Assembly: GCA_965237855.1 (NCBI GenBank)
Contig: CBDEGK010000001.1
Span: forward strand, 1 to 64,000
DNA: 64,000 nt
DNA from: CBDEGK01 sp965237855
Lineage (GTDB): Bacteria; Pseudomonadota; Gammaproteobacteria; Pseudomonadales; Halieaceae
Direction: 5' to 3'
Under the pieces are notes generated by a model. It worked only from the letters and a program-made list of their open reading frames with translations, was not told the DNA's origin and ran no database searches. Below are positions 25,631 through 34,550 of the stretch, piece by piece. How positions within the stretch are numbered: position 1 is the stretch's first letter; each line of letters starts with the position of its first letter. The position numbers and the translations under genes are program-made.

Positions 25631-26515
25631 ATGTCAGAAGTATTTCAGCCCGTTCAACACAGTTTCCAGCACAATGGCCTTGAGTTGTGCTACTTCGAAT
25701 GGAGCTCTCCCGCAGCCGATAAGCCCAGCATCCTGTTTGTGCACGCCACGGGTTTTCACGGTCGTTGTTGGGATGAAATTATTGAACGCTTCCCGGATTG
25801 TCATGTCATTGCCTATGAGCAACACGGCCATGGTCGCAGTGAAGGAGGCCCTATCGATCAATGGCAGGATGTAGCCACTGAGTTGAGTGCATTCGTACAA
25901 AGTCTGGGGTATCGATTTGATGTTGGTGTAGGTCATTCCATGGGCGGACATGTACTGGTGGAGGTCGCGGCAATAACCCCGGTGTTTGATCATTTGTTGT
26001 TGATCGATCCGACAATATTCAACCCTGAGTCCTATGGCCATGATGCGGCTTACCGGGCAGCGTTCAAGCCGGGACAGGCGCCCAGTGAGCGTCGCCGCGC
26101 GGATTTCCCGTCTCCAGAAGCAATGATGGAAGGGCTGCAGGCCAAGGGCAGTTTTCACCAATACACCCGGCGTTCTTTCGAGGACTACTGCCGACATGGC
26201 TTACTGAAAAAAAATGATGGCAGTTGGCGGCTGGCTTGTGAGCCGGCAATGGAAACCAGTGTATATGTGAGTTCACGCTCGAATCAGACTATCTTCACGA
26301 GCGTAGCGGCGGTCGATGTGCCTGTACATATCATGCGTGCGCAGGAGCGGACAGCGCATCAGCAGGGGGCAATGAGCTTTGCCTTCTCTCCAACTTGGCC
26401 CGGCCTGGTGGACAAGTTTCCCAATGCGACTGAAAGGCACTATCCCGAACTGACACACTTTATCCCGATGCAGGATCCCGATGAGGTCGAGCGAGTGCTG
26501 CGGGCGTCGTTATAG
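25631..26515 (+). CDS. Alpha/beta hydrolase
   Basis: A 294-residue alpha/beta hydrolase with oxyanion HATGFHG, nucleophile elbow GHSMGG (Ser nucleophile) and a catalytic His probably in HYPELTHFIPMQDP near the C-terminus. The usual acid follows strand 6 (about 235-250). Start ATG 25631 rather than the upstream TTG 25610. There is no signal peptide. Substrate unknown; esterase, lactonase or C-C hydrolase are all possible. It ends overlapping the convergent dioxygenase gene by 6 bases. Confidence 0.85.
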   Translation: MSEVFQPVQHSFQHNGLELCYFEWSSPAADKPSILFVHATGFHGRCWDEIIERFPDCHVIAYEQHGHGRSEGGPIDQWQDVATELSAFVQSLGYRFDVGVGHSMGGHVLVEVAAITPVFDHLLLIDPTIFNPESYGHDAAYRAAFKPGQAPSERRRADFPSPEAMMEGLQAKGSFHQYTRRSFEDYCRHGLLKKNDGSWRLACEPAMETSVYVSSRSNQTIFTSVAAVDVPVHIMRAQERTAHQQGAMSFAFSPTWPGLVDKFPNATERHYPELTHFIPMQDPDEVERVLRASL

Positions 26516-27364
26516 GTAGAAGCTGGCTTGGTCGGCAATCGTGGTCCGGTGCAGCAGCCTGTCGTAGCCTTCATAGCCGCCGTTGGCCTTGTGCAGCAAA
26601 GAGCGGTTGTCCCACATCACCAGCATGTTCTCGGACCACTGGTGGTGGTATTGAAACTCTTCCCGGGTCTGCCAGGCTTGCAGGTCCACTAATAGACCGA
26701 ACGCTTCGTCGTCCGACATATCCTCTATACCGACGATGTAGCCCAGACTACTGAAGATGCCTTCCTCGTCAGTTTCAGGATGCTTGCGGATAATAGGATG
26801 GAGTTGGGTCTCGTAGGCTTCCTCGGAAATAACCACTCGCATGCTGCGGTCAGCCTCTTTTTCAGGGTCGCCGTACATACCATCGGGTGAATAGGCGAGC
26901 TTCGCCGAATGTATGCCGACTTTATTCTCCAGCCTGTTGCGAAGATCGGACGGCATTTCCGCCAGCGCCTTGTGCTGATTGGCGAAGTCGGTATTGCCGC
27001 CAGTGGGCGGGATAGTAATACCCAGGAGACAGGTGGCCGCCGGTGGCACTTCCTGAAAACTCCAGTCTGTATGCCAGTTCTCAGCGAAGAGAGAGGTGGC
27101 TTCATCCGCCCGGCGTTCAATCGCACAGACGTACACGCTCTCATCAATGGGAGCAAAAAAGGGATCACGTCCGAAATGCCCAAAATATTGGGTAAACCGC
27201 TCGAGGTCGTCGATCGACATGTCCTGGTTTGGGAATGCCAGCACGTGATGCAGAAGAAACTGTCTGCGAATTTCCTGAATGCTCTCCTTATTCAGATCGG
27301 AGGTTAAATCAACACCAGTGATCGTTGCGCCGCAAGCGCCATTGCTGGGAGTAGTCTTAATCAA
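26510..27364 (-). CDS. TauD/TfdA-family 2-oxoglutarate/Fe(II) dioxygenase
   Basis: A dioxygenase of about 284 residues. The iron triad appears as His and Asp in NWHTDWSF and the distal His in LLHRTTI; the Arg for 2-oxoglutarate precedes or lies near that end. N-terminal GACGATITGVDLTSDL is the usual TauD opening. No ATG fits well: the TTG at 27364 has GGAGG upstream and gives a normal family N-terminus, whereas the longer frame to 27541 crosses the divergent acyl-CoA dehydrogenase start. Substrates of this family include taurine, alkyl sulfates and aryloxyacids; the one here is unknown. Confidence 0.82.
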   Translation of the reverse strand: MIKTTPSNGACGATITGVDLTSDLNKESIQEIRRQFLLHHVLAFPNQDMSIDDLERFTQYFGHFGRDPFFAPIDESVYVCAIERRADEATSLFAENWHTDWSFQEVPPAATCLLGITIPPTGGNTDFANQHKALAEMPSDLRNRLENKVGIHSAKLAYSPDGMYGDPEKEADRSMRVVISEEAYETQLHPIIRKHPETDEEGIFSSLGYIVGIEDMSDDEAFGLLVDLQAWQTREEFQYHHQWSENMLVMWDNRSLLHKANGGYEGYDRLLHRTTIADQASFYL

Positions 27365-27443
27365 TATTGAAAAACCTCCGTTCCGGGGGGTGGTGTCTGC
27401 TGCTAGTATAGTGCGTTGATAATAACAAACCCGGAGAAGTTTA

Positions 27444-28715
27444 ATGGATTTTGACATCCCTGCCGACATTGCGGCATTCCTGGAAGAGATAGACGCCTTT
27501 ATAGAGGCCCAGATAAAACCTCTCGAGGAAAAGGACGACAATATACGCTTCTTCGATCATCGCCGGGAGGATGCCCGCACCGACTGGGACCGCGACGGCC
27601 TGCCCAACGAGGAATGGGAAGCGCTATTGGGCCAGGCCAAGAAGCTGGCAATAGATGCGGGGATATACAGCTATCCCTTCCCCGAGGAACACGGCGGCCG
27701 TGGTGGCTCCAACCTGGGCATGGCGATTATTCGCGAACACATGGCGGTCAAGGGGCTCGGTCTACACAACGACCTGCAAAACGAGCACTCCATTGTCGGC
27801 AATAATATTGGTTTATTGCTGATGCTGGAGTACGGCACGGAAGAGCAACAAGCCACCTGGCTGGAGGGTATGAAAAATGCCAGGAAGGGTTTTGCCTTCG
27901 GCATCACTGAGCCCGCCCATGGTTCTGATGCCACCCATATGGAAACCACCGCCGTGCGGGAAGGGGATGAATGGGTCATCAATGGCGAGAAAACCTGGAA
28001 CACCGGCGTCCACAAGGCCAGCGCCGATATGGTGATGGCACGTACCGCTGGCGAGGCAGGCGACGGCCGCGGCATTACCGCGTTCCTGGTGCCGATGGAG
28101 GCGCCCGGAGTGAAAATTGAGGAGTACTTGTGGACTTTCAATATGCCGACGGACCACGCCCATGTGACGTTCAAGAATGTGCGCGTGAAAGACGCGGATA
28201 TTTTTGGCGGCGAGGGCCGGGGCTTGGCCGTGGTGCAGCATTTCTTCAATGAGAATCGTATTCGCCAGGCGGCCTCCAGTCTCGGCGCTGCCCAGTTCTG
28301 CGTCAACGAAGCGGTGAGACACGCCGGTGAGCGCAAGCCCTTTGGCAAGCCGCTCTCTACTAACCAGGGCATCCAGTTCCCGCTGGTGGAACTGCAGGCT
28401 CGCTGTGAAATGCTACGCGCCTTAATTCACAAAACCGCCTGGTTGATGGACCGCGATGGCGCCTTCTCCTGTTCTGACAAAGTCTCTATCTGTAACTACC
28501 AGGCCAATCGGCTCTGCTGCGAAGCCGCTGACCAGGCCATGCAGGTACACGGCGGTATGGGTTATTCGCGCTATAAGCCCTTTGAGCATATTTATCGTCA
28601 CCATCGTCGCTATCGCATTACCGAGGGCGCGGATGAAATTCAGATGCGCCGGGTGGCCGGCTATATGTTCGGTTTTATGAAGCAACAGAAGCCCAAGGGT
28701 ATCGATGAATCCTGA
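27444..28715 (+). CDS. Acyl-CoA dehydrogenase
   Basis: A 423-residue FAD enzyme that should make a 2,3-double bond in an acyl-CoA. The middle-domain signature FGITEPAHGSDATHMETTA contacts FAD, and the C-terminal region AMQVHGGMGYSRYKPFEHIYRHHRRYRITEGADEIQMRR is typical. It resembles the long ACAD group often paired with an APH-like kinase gene (ACAD10/11-like). GGAGAAG precedes the ATG. It is the first gene of a six-gene operon and overlaps the next by 11 bases. Confidence 0.9.
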   Translation: MDFDIPADIAAFLEEIDAFIEAQIKPLEEKDDNIRFFDHRREDARTDWDRDGLPNEEWEALLGQAKKLAIDAGIYSYPFPEEHGGRGGSNLGMAIIREHMAVKGLGLHNDLQNEHSIVGNNIGLLLMLEYGTEEQQATWLEGMKNARKGFAFGITEPAHGSDATHMETTAVREGDEWVINGEKTWNTGVHKASADMVMARTAGEAGDGRGITAFLVPMEAPGVKIEEYLWTFNMPTDHAHVTFKNVRVKDADIFGGEGRGLAVVQHFFNENRIRQAASSLGAAQFCVNEAVRHAGERKPFGKPLSTNQGIQFPLVELQARCEMLRALIHKTAWLMDRDGAFSCSDKVSICNYQANRLCCEAADQAMQVHGGMGYSRYKPFEHIYRHHRRYRITEGADEIQMRRVAGYMFGFMKQQKPKGIDES

Positions 28716-30105
28716 GCTACTGGAGCGGGTACTACGACGGGAAATCCCCGGTTTTGAACAGCTACTGGCCTGTGACAAACTAACCGGCGGCGCCAGCCAG
28801 GAAACCTATCGCGTGCAACTTCGCTGCAATGGAGAAGACGTGTTACTGGCGTTGCGGCGCTCGCCGCTTGCCGATGCTACTGAGGAGGCTGTGGGGCTCG
28901 CCAACCCGGAAACCGAGGCCAAGCTGATACAGACCATGCATGCCGCAGGCATTCCAGAGCCAGCGGTGCATTATGTTTTGCATCCCGAAGATGATCTGGG
29001 CCGCGGTTTTGTCATGCAGTGGCTGGAAGGTGAGGCGCTGGGTGCTCGTATCGTGCGCGCTGAGGAGTTTGCCGATATCCGGCCGCATCTGGCGCAGGAG
29101 TTTGGTGCCATCCTGGCGCGTATTCACGCCATCGACGTCAAAGCCACCGGCCTGGCCGATGAGCTGGTAGAGCTCACCCCGGCGCAGCTGGTACAGGAAT
29201 CCTGGGAGAACTATAAACAGCTGACTGTACCCGTGCCGATGATCGACTATGCCGCCCGTTGGTTACTGGAGCGCTTACCGGGTGCTTATACGACGGGGCT
29301 GGTGCACGGTGATTACCGCAACGGCAATATCATGATTAATAGCCAGGGCGTGGTAGCGGTGCTGGACTGGGAAATTACCCACCTCGGCGACCCGGTAAGA
29401 GACCTGGGTTGGTTGTGTGTGAATTCCTGGCGCTTTGGCAACCGGGATCTGCCAGTGGGCGGTTTCGGAACACGCGAACAACTACTCGAAGGCTATCAAT
29501 CCGTTAGCGGGACTGAGGTTGATCCTGAGCACCTGAGATTCTGGGAGGTCTTCGGTTCATTCTGGTGGGCAGTCGCCTGCCTGCGTATGTCCGCCAGCTA
29601 TCGCTCCGGTGACAACCCCAGCCTGGAGCGACCGGCGATTGGACGACGCAGCTCCGAGGCACAAATGGACTGCGTCAACCTGGTGATTCCCGGCTCGTTC
29701 GAGTTGCCGGAGTTTGATGAAGAAGCTGCGAAATCCCGTGAACTGCCACTGGCCCAGGAAATGCTGGAAAGTGTAGCCAGCTGGTTAAGAGAAGAAGTCT
29801 CTGGCCAGGTCGAACCGCGCAATGCCTTCCTGGCACGGGTGGCGGCGAACTCCCTGAAAACCGTCGAACGCGAGCTCAGCCTGGGTCCACAACTGCGCGC
29901 GCAGGAATCTGAACGACTCACGGGGTTGGGTATGAAAGGTGAACTGCACGCACAGCGTGCTCAACTAGTAAAAGCCCTGCGGCAGGGATTGGACCTCGAC
30001 ACTCCGGGCCTTGCTGAACATCTGCGCCAAACGGTCGCCGGCCAGTTGGCGGTAGACCAACCGCGTTATACTGCCCTGCAACAGTTGGACAAGGAAGAAA
30101 TCTAA
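28705..30105 (+). CDS. APH-like phosphotransferase (ACAD10/11-associated type)
   Basis: A 466-residue kinase-fold protein. The catalytic loop is LVHGDYRNGNIMI (about 204-216) and the metal motif VLDWEITHLGDP (about 223-234), as in aminoglycoside phosphotransferases. In animals the same kinase fold is fused to acyl-CoA dehydrogenase in ACAD10/11, where it phosphorylates 4-hydroxyacyl-CoAs; the adjacent, overlapping genes here suggest the same partnership. The last ~110 residues form an extra helical domain of unknown function. Antibiotic resistance is unlikely. Confidence 0.82.
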   Translation: MNPELLERVLRREIPGFEQLLACDKLTGGASQETYRVQLRCNGEDVLLALRRSPLADATEEAVGLANPETEAKLIQTMHAAGIPEPAVHYVLHPEDDLGRGFVMQWLEGEALGARIVRAEEFADIRPHLAQEFGAILARIHAIDVKATGLADELVELTPAQLVQESWENYKQLTVPVPMIDYAARWLLERLPGAYTTGLVHGDYRNGNIMINSQGVVAVLDWEITHLGDPVRDLGWLCVNSWRFGNRDLPVGGFGTREQLLEGYQSVSGTEVDPEHLRFWEVFGSFWWAVACLRMSASYRSGDNPSLERPAIGRRSSEAQMDCVNLVIPGSFELPEFDEEAAKSRELPLAQEMLESVASWLREEVSGQVEPRNAFLARVAANSLKTVERELSLGPQLRAQESERLTGLGMKGELHAQRAQLVKALRQGLDLDTPGLAEHLRQTVAGQLAVDQPRYTALQQLDKEEI

Positions 30106-30518
30106 TGGCTGAGATACCGGAGGGCTTCAGCCTGGCGCAGTTTAATGGCGCCTTTCTCAAACACAACGGCCCGTTCCATGTAAAAAAAGAGGGTGAGCGT
30201 TGGTTGGTGGGTCTGTTGGTGGGGGAGCACCACGCCAACTACCTGGAAATAGCCCACGGCGGTGTGATATCAACCCTGGCAGATGTAGCACTCAGTCTGC
30301 AGCCTTTTTTCAGCGAGAAACCCAATCCGCCGGTGACCACCAGCAGCCTGACGACAAATTTTATTGCACCGGCCCGGGTGGGCGACTGGTTAGTGGCGGA
30401 CTGTCACATGGATCGCCTGGGCAAACGCAATGCCCATGTGTCGGGTGCTATTCATCGCGGTGACGAGGTGCTGGCGACCATGTCGGGTGTGTTTAATATA
30501 CAGAGGAAAAGCACATGA
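30105..30518 (+). CDS. PaaI-type hotdog thioesterase
   Basis: A 137-residue hotdog protein that probably hydrolyses an acyl-CoA. The motif HGGVISTLADVA (about 46-57) is the PaaI-type active-site helix. TAATG overlap with the kinase gene and ATGA overlap with the SRPBCC gene show tight coupling. It may release the final acid or discard dead-end CoA esters. Confidence 0.83.
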   Translation: MAEIPEGFSLAQFNGAFLKHNGPFHVKKEGERWLVGLLVGEHHANYLEIAHGGVISTLADVALSLQPFFSEKPNPPVTTSSLTTNFIAPARVGDWLVADCHMDRLGKRNAHVSGAIHRGDEVLATMSGVFNIQRKST

Positions 30519-30949
30519 CAATTGTCGAAAAGCAACACAGCATCAACGGCGATGTGAACCGGGTGTGGGAGGTGTTGGCAGATTTCGGCAATTTCCTGGT
30601 TTGGGCCACGGGTGGGCGGGGCACGGCGCAGATAGAAGGTGAGGGAGTAGGTATGATTAGACACCTGGACATCCCCGGGCTGGGCCAGGTATCGGAACGG
30701 CTGGACCAGCTCGATACTGAGTCCATGGTGCTAGGCTATACCATGGTGTCGGACGCCATGGCGGGTATGGCGAAATACAGTGCCTGTGTACAACTTGTGG
30801 ACGAGGGCAATGGCCGCAGTCAACTGTCATGGCGTGGGGAGCTTGAGCCCGAACAGGGTATGGATGCCGACGAAGTAGGAGCGAGCCTGGCTGGCTCCTA
30901 CGACATGATGGCCCAGGGTTTAGAAGCCTACGTAGCTACGCTCGATTAG
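30515..30949 (+). CDS. SRPBCC-fold protein (polyketide cyclase/START-like)
   Basis: A 144-residue protein with the N-terminal pattern EKQHSINGDVNRVWEVLADFGNFLVW typical of the SRPBCC superfamily, which forms a hydrophobic ligand pocket. It could be a cyclase, a dehydratase or a carrier for the hydrophobic substrate. No catalytic residue can be named. Its start overlaps the thioesterase gene by 4 bases. Confidence 0.75.
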   Translation: MTIVEKQHSINGDVNRVWEVLADFGNFLVWATGGRGTAQIEGEGVGMIRHLDIPGLGQVSERLDQLDTESMVLGYTMVSDAMAGMAKYSACVQLVDEGNGRSQLSWRGELEPEQGMDADEVGASLAGSYDMMAQGLEAYVATLD

Positions 30950-30971
30950 ATTGATCGGAAAGGAGACGCCC

Positions 30972-31742
30972 ATGATTCAACTATTGCGATTGATAGGTAT
31001 AGCCCTGGTATTTTTCAGCCAGGTGAGTTTCTCAGCGGGTGTTCTAAAAGTGGGTATTTCACCCGACTATGAACCCCTGGCGTTTAAGCAACATGGCACG
31101 CTGATGGGTATCGAGGTCGACAATGCTCGGGCGGTAGCTGGCATCATGGGCCGCACGGCCGAGTTCGTGGAGATGCCACTGGCACAGTTTATCCCCTCCC
31201 TGGAAATTGATCGGGTCGACGTGGTCATGTCTGGATTTACTGTGACCGACAAACGCAAAGAAAGCGTCGATTTTGCTGAACCTTTCATGCTGATCGGTCA
31301 GATGGGTATTGTGCGCACTCGCGACGTGGTCAAGCTGTCCCATCCCGACGCCATGTTGACGGCAGGCCTACGCATAGCAGTGCAGCCCGACACCACCGGG
31401 CAAGACTTTGTGCATCAAAATTATAATCAGGCCCTGATACAAAATTTTCCCGACAACGAGCGCGCCTTTACTGCGCTGCGCAAGAATATCTCCGATGTCT
31501 ATGTGCACGACGCGCCCACCAGCTGGAATTTGTGGAAAGACGGGAACAACAAGGATTTGTTCAGCCTGGGAAGGCCACTGACTGAGGAGGGATTGGCCTG
31601 GGCGGTGAAAAAAGGCAATCGATGGTTGCTGGAGGAACTGAACAAGGCGCTGTCGCAAATGCGCGAGAACGGTAGCTTGATAGAGATTCAAAACACATAC
31701 ATACCGGCAGCAAACCCGCTGCCAACGAGTAGTCAGGAGTAG
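30972..31742 (+). CDS. Periplasmic solute-binding protein (SBP_bac_3 type)
   Basis: A 256-residue exported protein with signal peptide MIQLLRLIGIALVFFSQVSFSA and an amino-acid-type substrate-binding domain (LKVGISPDYEPLAFK, MGIEVDNARAVAGIM, VDVVMSGFTVTDKRKESVDFAEPF, WAVKKGN near the end). ATG 30972 with AAAGGAGA in front; a TTG at 30951 is less likely. No ABC permease or ATPase is nearby, so it may serve an orphan transporter or act as a cyclohexadienyl-dehydratase-like or signalling domain. Its position inside a beta-oxidation operon is unusual. Confidence 0.78.
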   Translation: MIQLLRLIGIALVFFSQVSFSAGVLKVGISPDYEPLAFKQHGTLMGIEVDNARAVAGIMGRTAEFVEMPLAQFIPSLEIDRVDVVMSGFTVTDKRKESVDFAEPFMLIGQMGIVRTRDVVKLSHPDAMLTAGLRIAVQPDTTGQDFVHQNYNQALIQNFPDNERAFTALRKNISDVYVHDAPTSWNLWKDGNNKDLFSLGRPLTEEGLAWAVKKGNRWLLEELNKALSQMRENGSLIEIQNTYIPAANPLPTSSQE

Positions 31743-31749
31743 TGAAGCG

Positions 31750-32568
31750 GTGAAAGATAGAATCGAGATAGACGTTGTAGATGGCGTGGCCGATGTGCGC
31801 CTGGTGCGCAGCGACAAAATGAATGCCTTGGACAACAAGATGTTTGAAGCAATCGAAGCCGCCGGCAAGCAGCTGGCGGCAGACCTCGAGGTGCGGGTTG
31901 TGGTGCTTTCAGGCGAGGGACGTGCTTTTTGTGCGGGCCTTGATATGTCCAGCTTCGCGGCGATGGCAGACGACAGCCCCAAAGAGGATGGCGGTGAATC
32001 AAAGTCAGCACCTAAAACCTTGAATGATCGCTCGCATGGCCTTGCTAACAGGGCCCAACACGCGGCCTGGGTGTGGCATGAATTAGCGGTGCCGGTTATC
32101 GCCGCGGTGCACGGTGTTTCACTGGGTGGTGGCTTTCAATTGGCCCTGGGAGCCGATATTCGTTACGCCGCACCGGGCACGCGGTTTTCGGTCATGGAAA
32201 TCAAATGGGGCCTGGTGCCGGATATGGCCGGCATGCCGCTGATGCGCAACCTGGCTCGCGACGACGTGATCCGGGAACTGACTTACAGCGGCCGGATATT
32301 CGAAGCGGAAGAAGCACAGGCGATGGGCTTCGTCACCCAGGTGGTGGAAGATCCCCGCGCTCACGCCCTGGAAATGGCCGCCATGATCGCGGCTAAAAAC
32401 CCGGATGCTATTAAGGCCGACAAGCGCCTGCTGAACGCCGCCAACGAAGTTTCTGCTGCCGAGCTACTGCAGTTGGAATCTGTGGAGCAGGACGCTTTGA
32501 TCGGTAGTCCCAACCAGGTCGAGGCGGTGATGGCAGAGATGGAGAAACGCGCCGCCAATTTTTCCTGA
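31750..32568 (+). CDS. Enoyl-CoA hydratase/isomerase family protein
   Basis: A 272-residue crotonase. Oxyanion motifs: FCAGLDMSSF (about 61-70) and HGVSLGGGFQLALGADIRY (about 121-139). FSVMEIKWGLVPD lies where hydratases often have a catalytic Glu (EIK/PEI region). A 25-residue Lys/Asp/Ser-rich insert follows the first motif, as in some isomerase-type members. GTG start at 31750, 7 bases after the binding-protein gene. Last gene of the operon begun at 27444. Confidence 0.88.
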   Translation: MKDRIEIDVVDGVADVRLVRSDKMNALDNKMFEAIEAAGKQLAADLEVRVVVLSGEGRAFCAGLDMSSFAAMADDSPKEDGGESKSAPKTLNDRSHGLANRAQHAAWVWHELAVPVIAAVHGVSLGGGFQLALGADIRYAAPGTRFSVMEIKWGLVPDMAGMPLMRNLARDDVIRELTYSGRIFEAEEAQAMGFVTQVVEDPRAHALEMAAMIAAKNPDAIKADKRLLNAANEVSAAELLQLESVEQDALIGSPNQVEAVMAEMEKRAANFS

Positions 32569-32569
32569 G

Positions 32570-32977
32570 TTAGCTCTTTCGTAGCGGCTGCCACCAGTCG
32601 GCCACGTCGGCGGCGAACAGGGAGTGATATTGCGTCGTTAGTTCGTTGGCATTTTCTGGCAGGGCCTGACTGTTGGTTGCCGGCAGGTCTGATGCGCCGG
32701 TTACCGGGTCCACCCACTCCAGTTTCATGTCTGCAATCATATCCTGCATGATGGGGCTGGCAGATTCATGGTGATCGCTGGTCTGGTGGGCGATGAAGCT
32801 GTTGAAATCCTCAAACGCCAGCAGGCAGTAATACAAGCCAGGTTCGTTGCCCCGCCAGTACTGATAATGCAGTTTCCCCGACTCTGTTTGGGTAGAGGCG
32901 TAGAGTTCGCGGACGAGGGTTTCCCACTCGGCTTCGCGATCGGGGTGGATATTTATGTGGGCCAGAATAGTTGCCAT
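32570..32977 (-). CDS. Antibiotic biosynthesis monooxygenase (ABM)-domain protein
   Basis: A 135-residue protein with an N-terminal ABM dimeric alpha/beta-barrel (ATILAHINIHPDREAEWETLVRELY...LHYQYWRGNEPGLYYCLLAFEDFNSFIAHQTSDHHE). Members include cofactor-free quinol monooxygenases. The C-terminal ~40 residues are outside the domain. It follows the P450 gene by 14 bases on the same strand, so it probably works on the P450 product or a quinoid by-product. Confidence 0.78.
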   Translation of the reverse strand: MATILAHINIHPDREAEWETLVRELYASTQTESGKLHYQYWRGNEPGLYYCLLAFEDFNSFIAHQTSDHHESASPIMQDMIADMKLEWVDPVTGASDLPATNSQALPENANELTTQYHSLFAADVADWWQPLRKS

Positions 32978-32991
32978 GTTGGTGTTGTTCC

Positions 32992-34308
32992 TCAGGAGGC
33001 TGCGCTAATAGTCAGGTTTAATTTCAAAGTGCCCAGCATGATGCCGGGCTGGTGCTGGAAGGTGTTGCCGGGTGCATAGTCGATGGATTCAATTCGCTGT
33101 AACAGGCACTCCCAGGCGATTTGTTGTTCCAACCTGGAGATATGGGCGCCGGGGCAAACTCGTGGGCCCGCGGAGAATGTCAGGTGACGGGTAACCGCCT
33201 TGCGCTCCAGGTTGAGCTGGTGGGGGCACTCAAATTCATCGCCATCGACATTGGCAGCCCCGAAGCGCAAGTGGAGCAGTGACCCCGCAGGTATCTCGAC
33301 GCCCTGGAAAACTTCATGCTGCGTGGTAATTCGCGTGGATAAGCCCTGGGTCGGCGCGCGCAGCCGCATGCCTTCTTCCACGAAATTGCGGATCAGGCTG
33401 TGATCATTGCGTAAGCTGTTGTAGAGGCCCTCAGTTTCACAGAGCAGTTGGGCTTGCTCCTCCAACGCGTATTGGGTAGTTTCCAGCCCCCCCAATACCA
33501 TGGCATAGACGATGCCGCATATTTCATCATCGGTCAGTTTTCGATGCAAGGCCTGATAGGTGACCTCGGTTAAAAAGCTGATCATGTCGTCCTCGGGTTG
33601 CAGTCGTTTGTCTGCAACAGCAGCTCGAATGTACTCGTCAAAACCCGCCAGCCCCTGCGCCTGCAATTGGGCTTGCTCGGGAGTCATGATATTGCGATGG
33701 CCCTTGCCGTAGACGAACGCCATGACCTGGGCCGTACCCCAATCGGCCAACATGCCGATATCTTGCTTGGGAAATCCGAGTATATGGGCCATCACTCGCT
33801 GCGGTAACACACGGGCAAACTGAGAGATAAATTCAACTTCACCATCATCAATCCATTCATCAATCAGGGAGTTGGCGATGTCTCGAATCTTGTCCGCGTG
33901 GCGCGCTGCACCCATGCCCACCCAGGGGTCGGTCAACTCCTGGCGGTGTGCTCGGTACAGGGCGTCGTCCGGGCGCAGCGTGGCCATCGAGGTCACCATG
34001 GGATTGCCGGCAAAGGGATTGTCCGAGTCTTCCTTGGCCAGAATTTGATCGGTCATCATTCTGATAAGCGGCGGGAACCGCACCGGGTCTTTGACCACGG
34101 TGTTGATGTCCTGGTATTTGCTCAGGATAAACGCATCAGAATCCGGGCTGAGTCCCTCACCTTGCAATCGGTGTACCGGCGCATCCCGGTGCAGAATTTC
34201 GTAAGCCTCATACCAGTGTTCCTGGGCACCATCGGTGAACAGATCTACGTCATCGAGAGATTCGGGACAGGGCAAGGGGCTGAGGGCATGATTGGGCGTT
34301 TTTTCCAC
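32992..34308 (-). CDS. Cytochrome P450
   Basis: A 438-residue P450 of a type distinct from the others here. I-helix MVLGGLETTQYALE (Glu-Thr pair), ExxR in EEGMRLR, haem loop FSAGPRVCPGAHISRLE with Cys near 385. ATG 34308 lies at the edge of the operator region upstream of the TonB receptor, so the two genes are probably co-regulated divergently. Forms an operon with the ABM-domain gene. It needs ferredoxin and reductase from elsewhere. Substrate unknown. Confidence 0.9.
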   Translation of the reverse strand: MEKTPNHALSPLPCPESLDDVDLFTDGAQEHWYEAYEILHRDAPVHRLQGEGLSPDSDAFILSKYQDINTVVKDPVRFPPLIRMMTDQILAKEDSDNPFAGNPMVTSMATLRPDDALYRAHRQELTDPWVGMGAARHADKIRDIANSLIDEWIDDGEVEFISQFARVLPQRVMAHILGFPKQDIGMLADWGTAQVMAFVYGKGHRNIMTPEQAQLQAQGLAGFDEYIRAAVADKRLQPEDDMISFLTEVTYQALHRKLTDDEICGIVYAMVLGGLETTQYALEEQAQLLCETEGLYNSLRNDHSLIRNFVEEGMRLRAPTQGLSTRITTQHEVFQGVEIPAGSLLHLRFGAANVDGDEFECPHQLNLERKAVTRHLTFSAGPRVCPGAHISRLEQQIAWECLLQRIESIDYAPGNTFQHQPGIMLGTLKLNLTISAAS

Positions 34309-34375
34309 GATGGGTGCTCCACCTCCTGAATATGATGGTAAAAATTATCATTACTCAAATGATTGTACAAAATAT

Positions 34376-34393
34376 AAACAGTTTGGACTGTTT
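34376..34393. promoter_or_regulatory. Candidate operator, copy 1, P450/TonB receptor divergent region
   Basis: AAACAGTTTGGACTGTTT, a perfect 7-4-7 palindrome. It sits in a duplicated unit of about 32-35 bases that starts with ATTGTaCAA (about 34362) and recurs at 34415. TetR-size spacing; which regulator binds is unknown. Confidence 0.65.
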
Positions 34394-34426
34394 TTTTGTT
34401 TTTTGTTGTTTTATATTGTGCAAGAT

Positions 34427-34444
34427 AAACAGTTTGTACTGTTT
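34427..34444. promoter_or_regulatory. Candidate operator, copy 2, P450/TonB receptor divergent region
   Basis: AAACAGTTTGTACTGTTT, identical in both arms to copy 1 and 51 bases from it (about five helical turns). It lies about 105 bases before the TonB receptor ATG. The surrounding 240 bases are strongly AT-rich. Confidence 0.65.
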
Positions 34445-34550
34445 TTAATGTTAACAATAACAAAGGTTTCCACATAGATACAGCCGCCTGTTTGCTGTTT
34501 CACCCAAATCAACTCATTGCTCCATAACCCTAATTAGATCCGGAGATTCT

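Noticed and set aside
28705..30105. Aminoglycoside resistance from APH-like motifs
   Set aside because: The gene overlaps an acyl-CoA dehydrogenase gene and has the long C-terminal domain of the metabolic group.
34309..34550. A CRISPR-like repeat because of the doubled palindromic unit
   Set aside because: Only two copies, spacing fits operators, no cas genes, and it lies in a divergent promoter gap.
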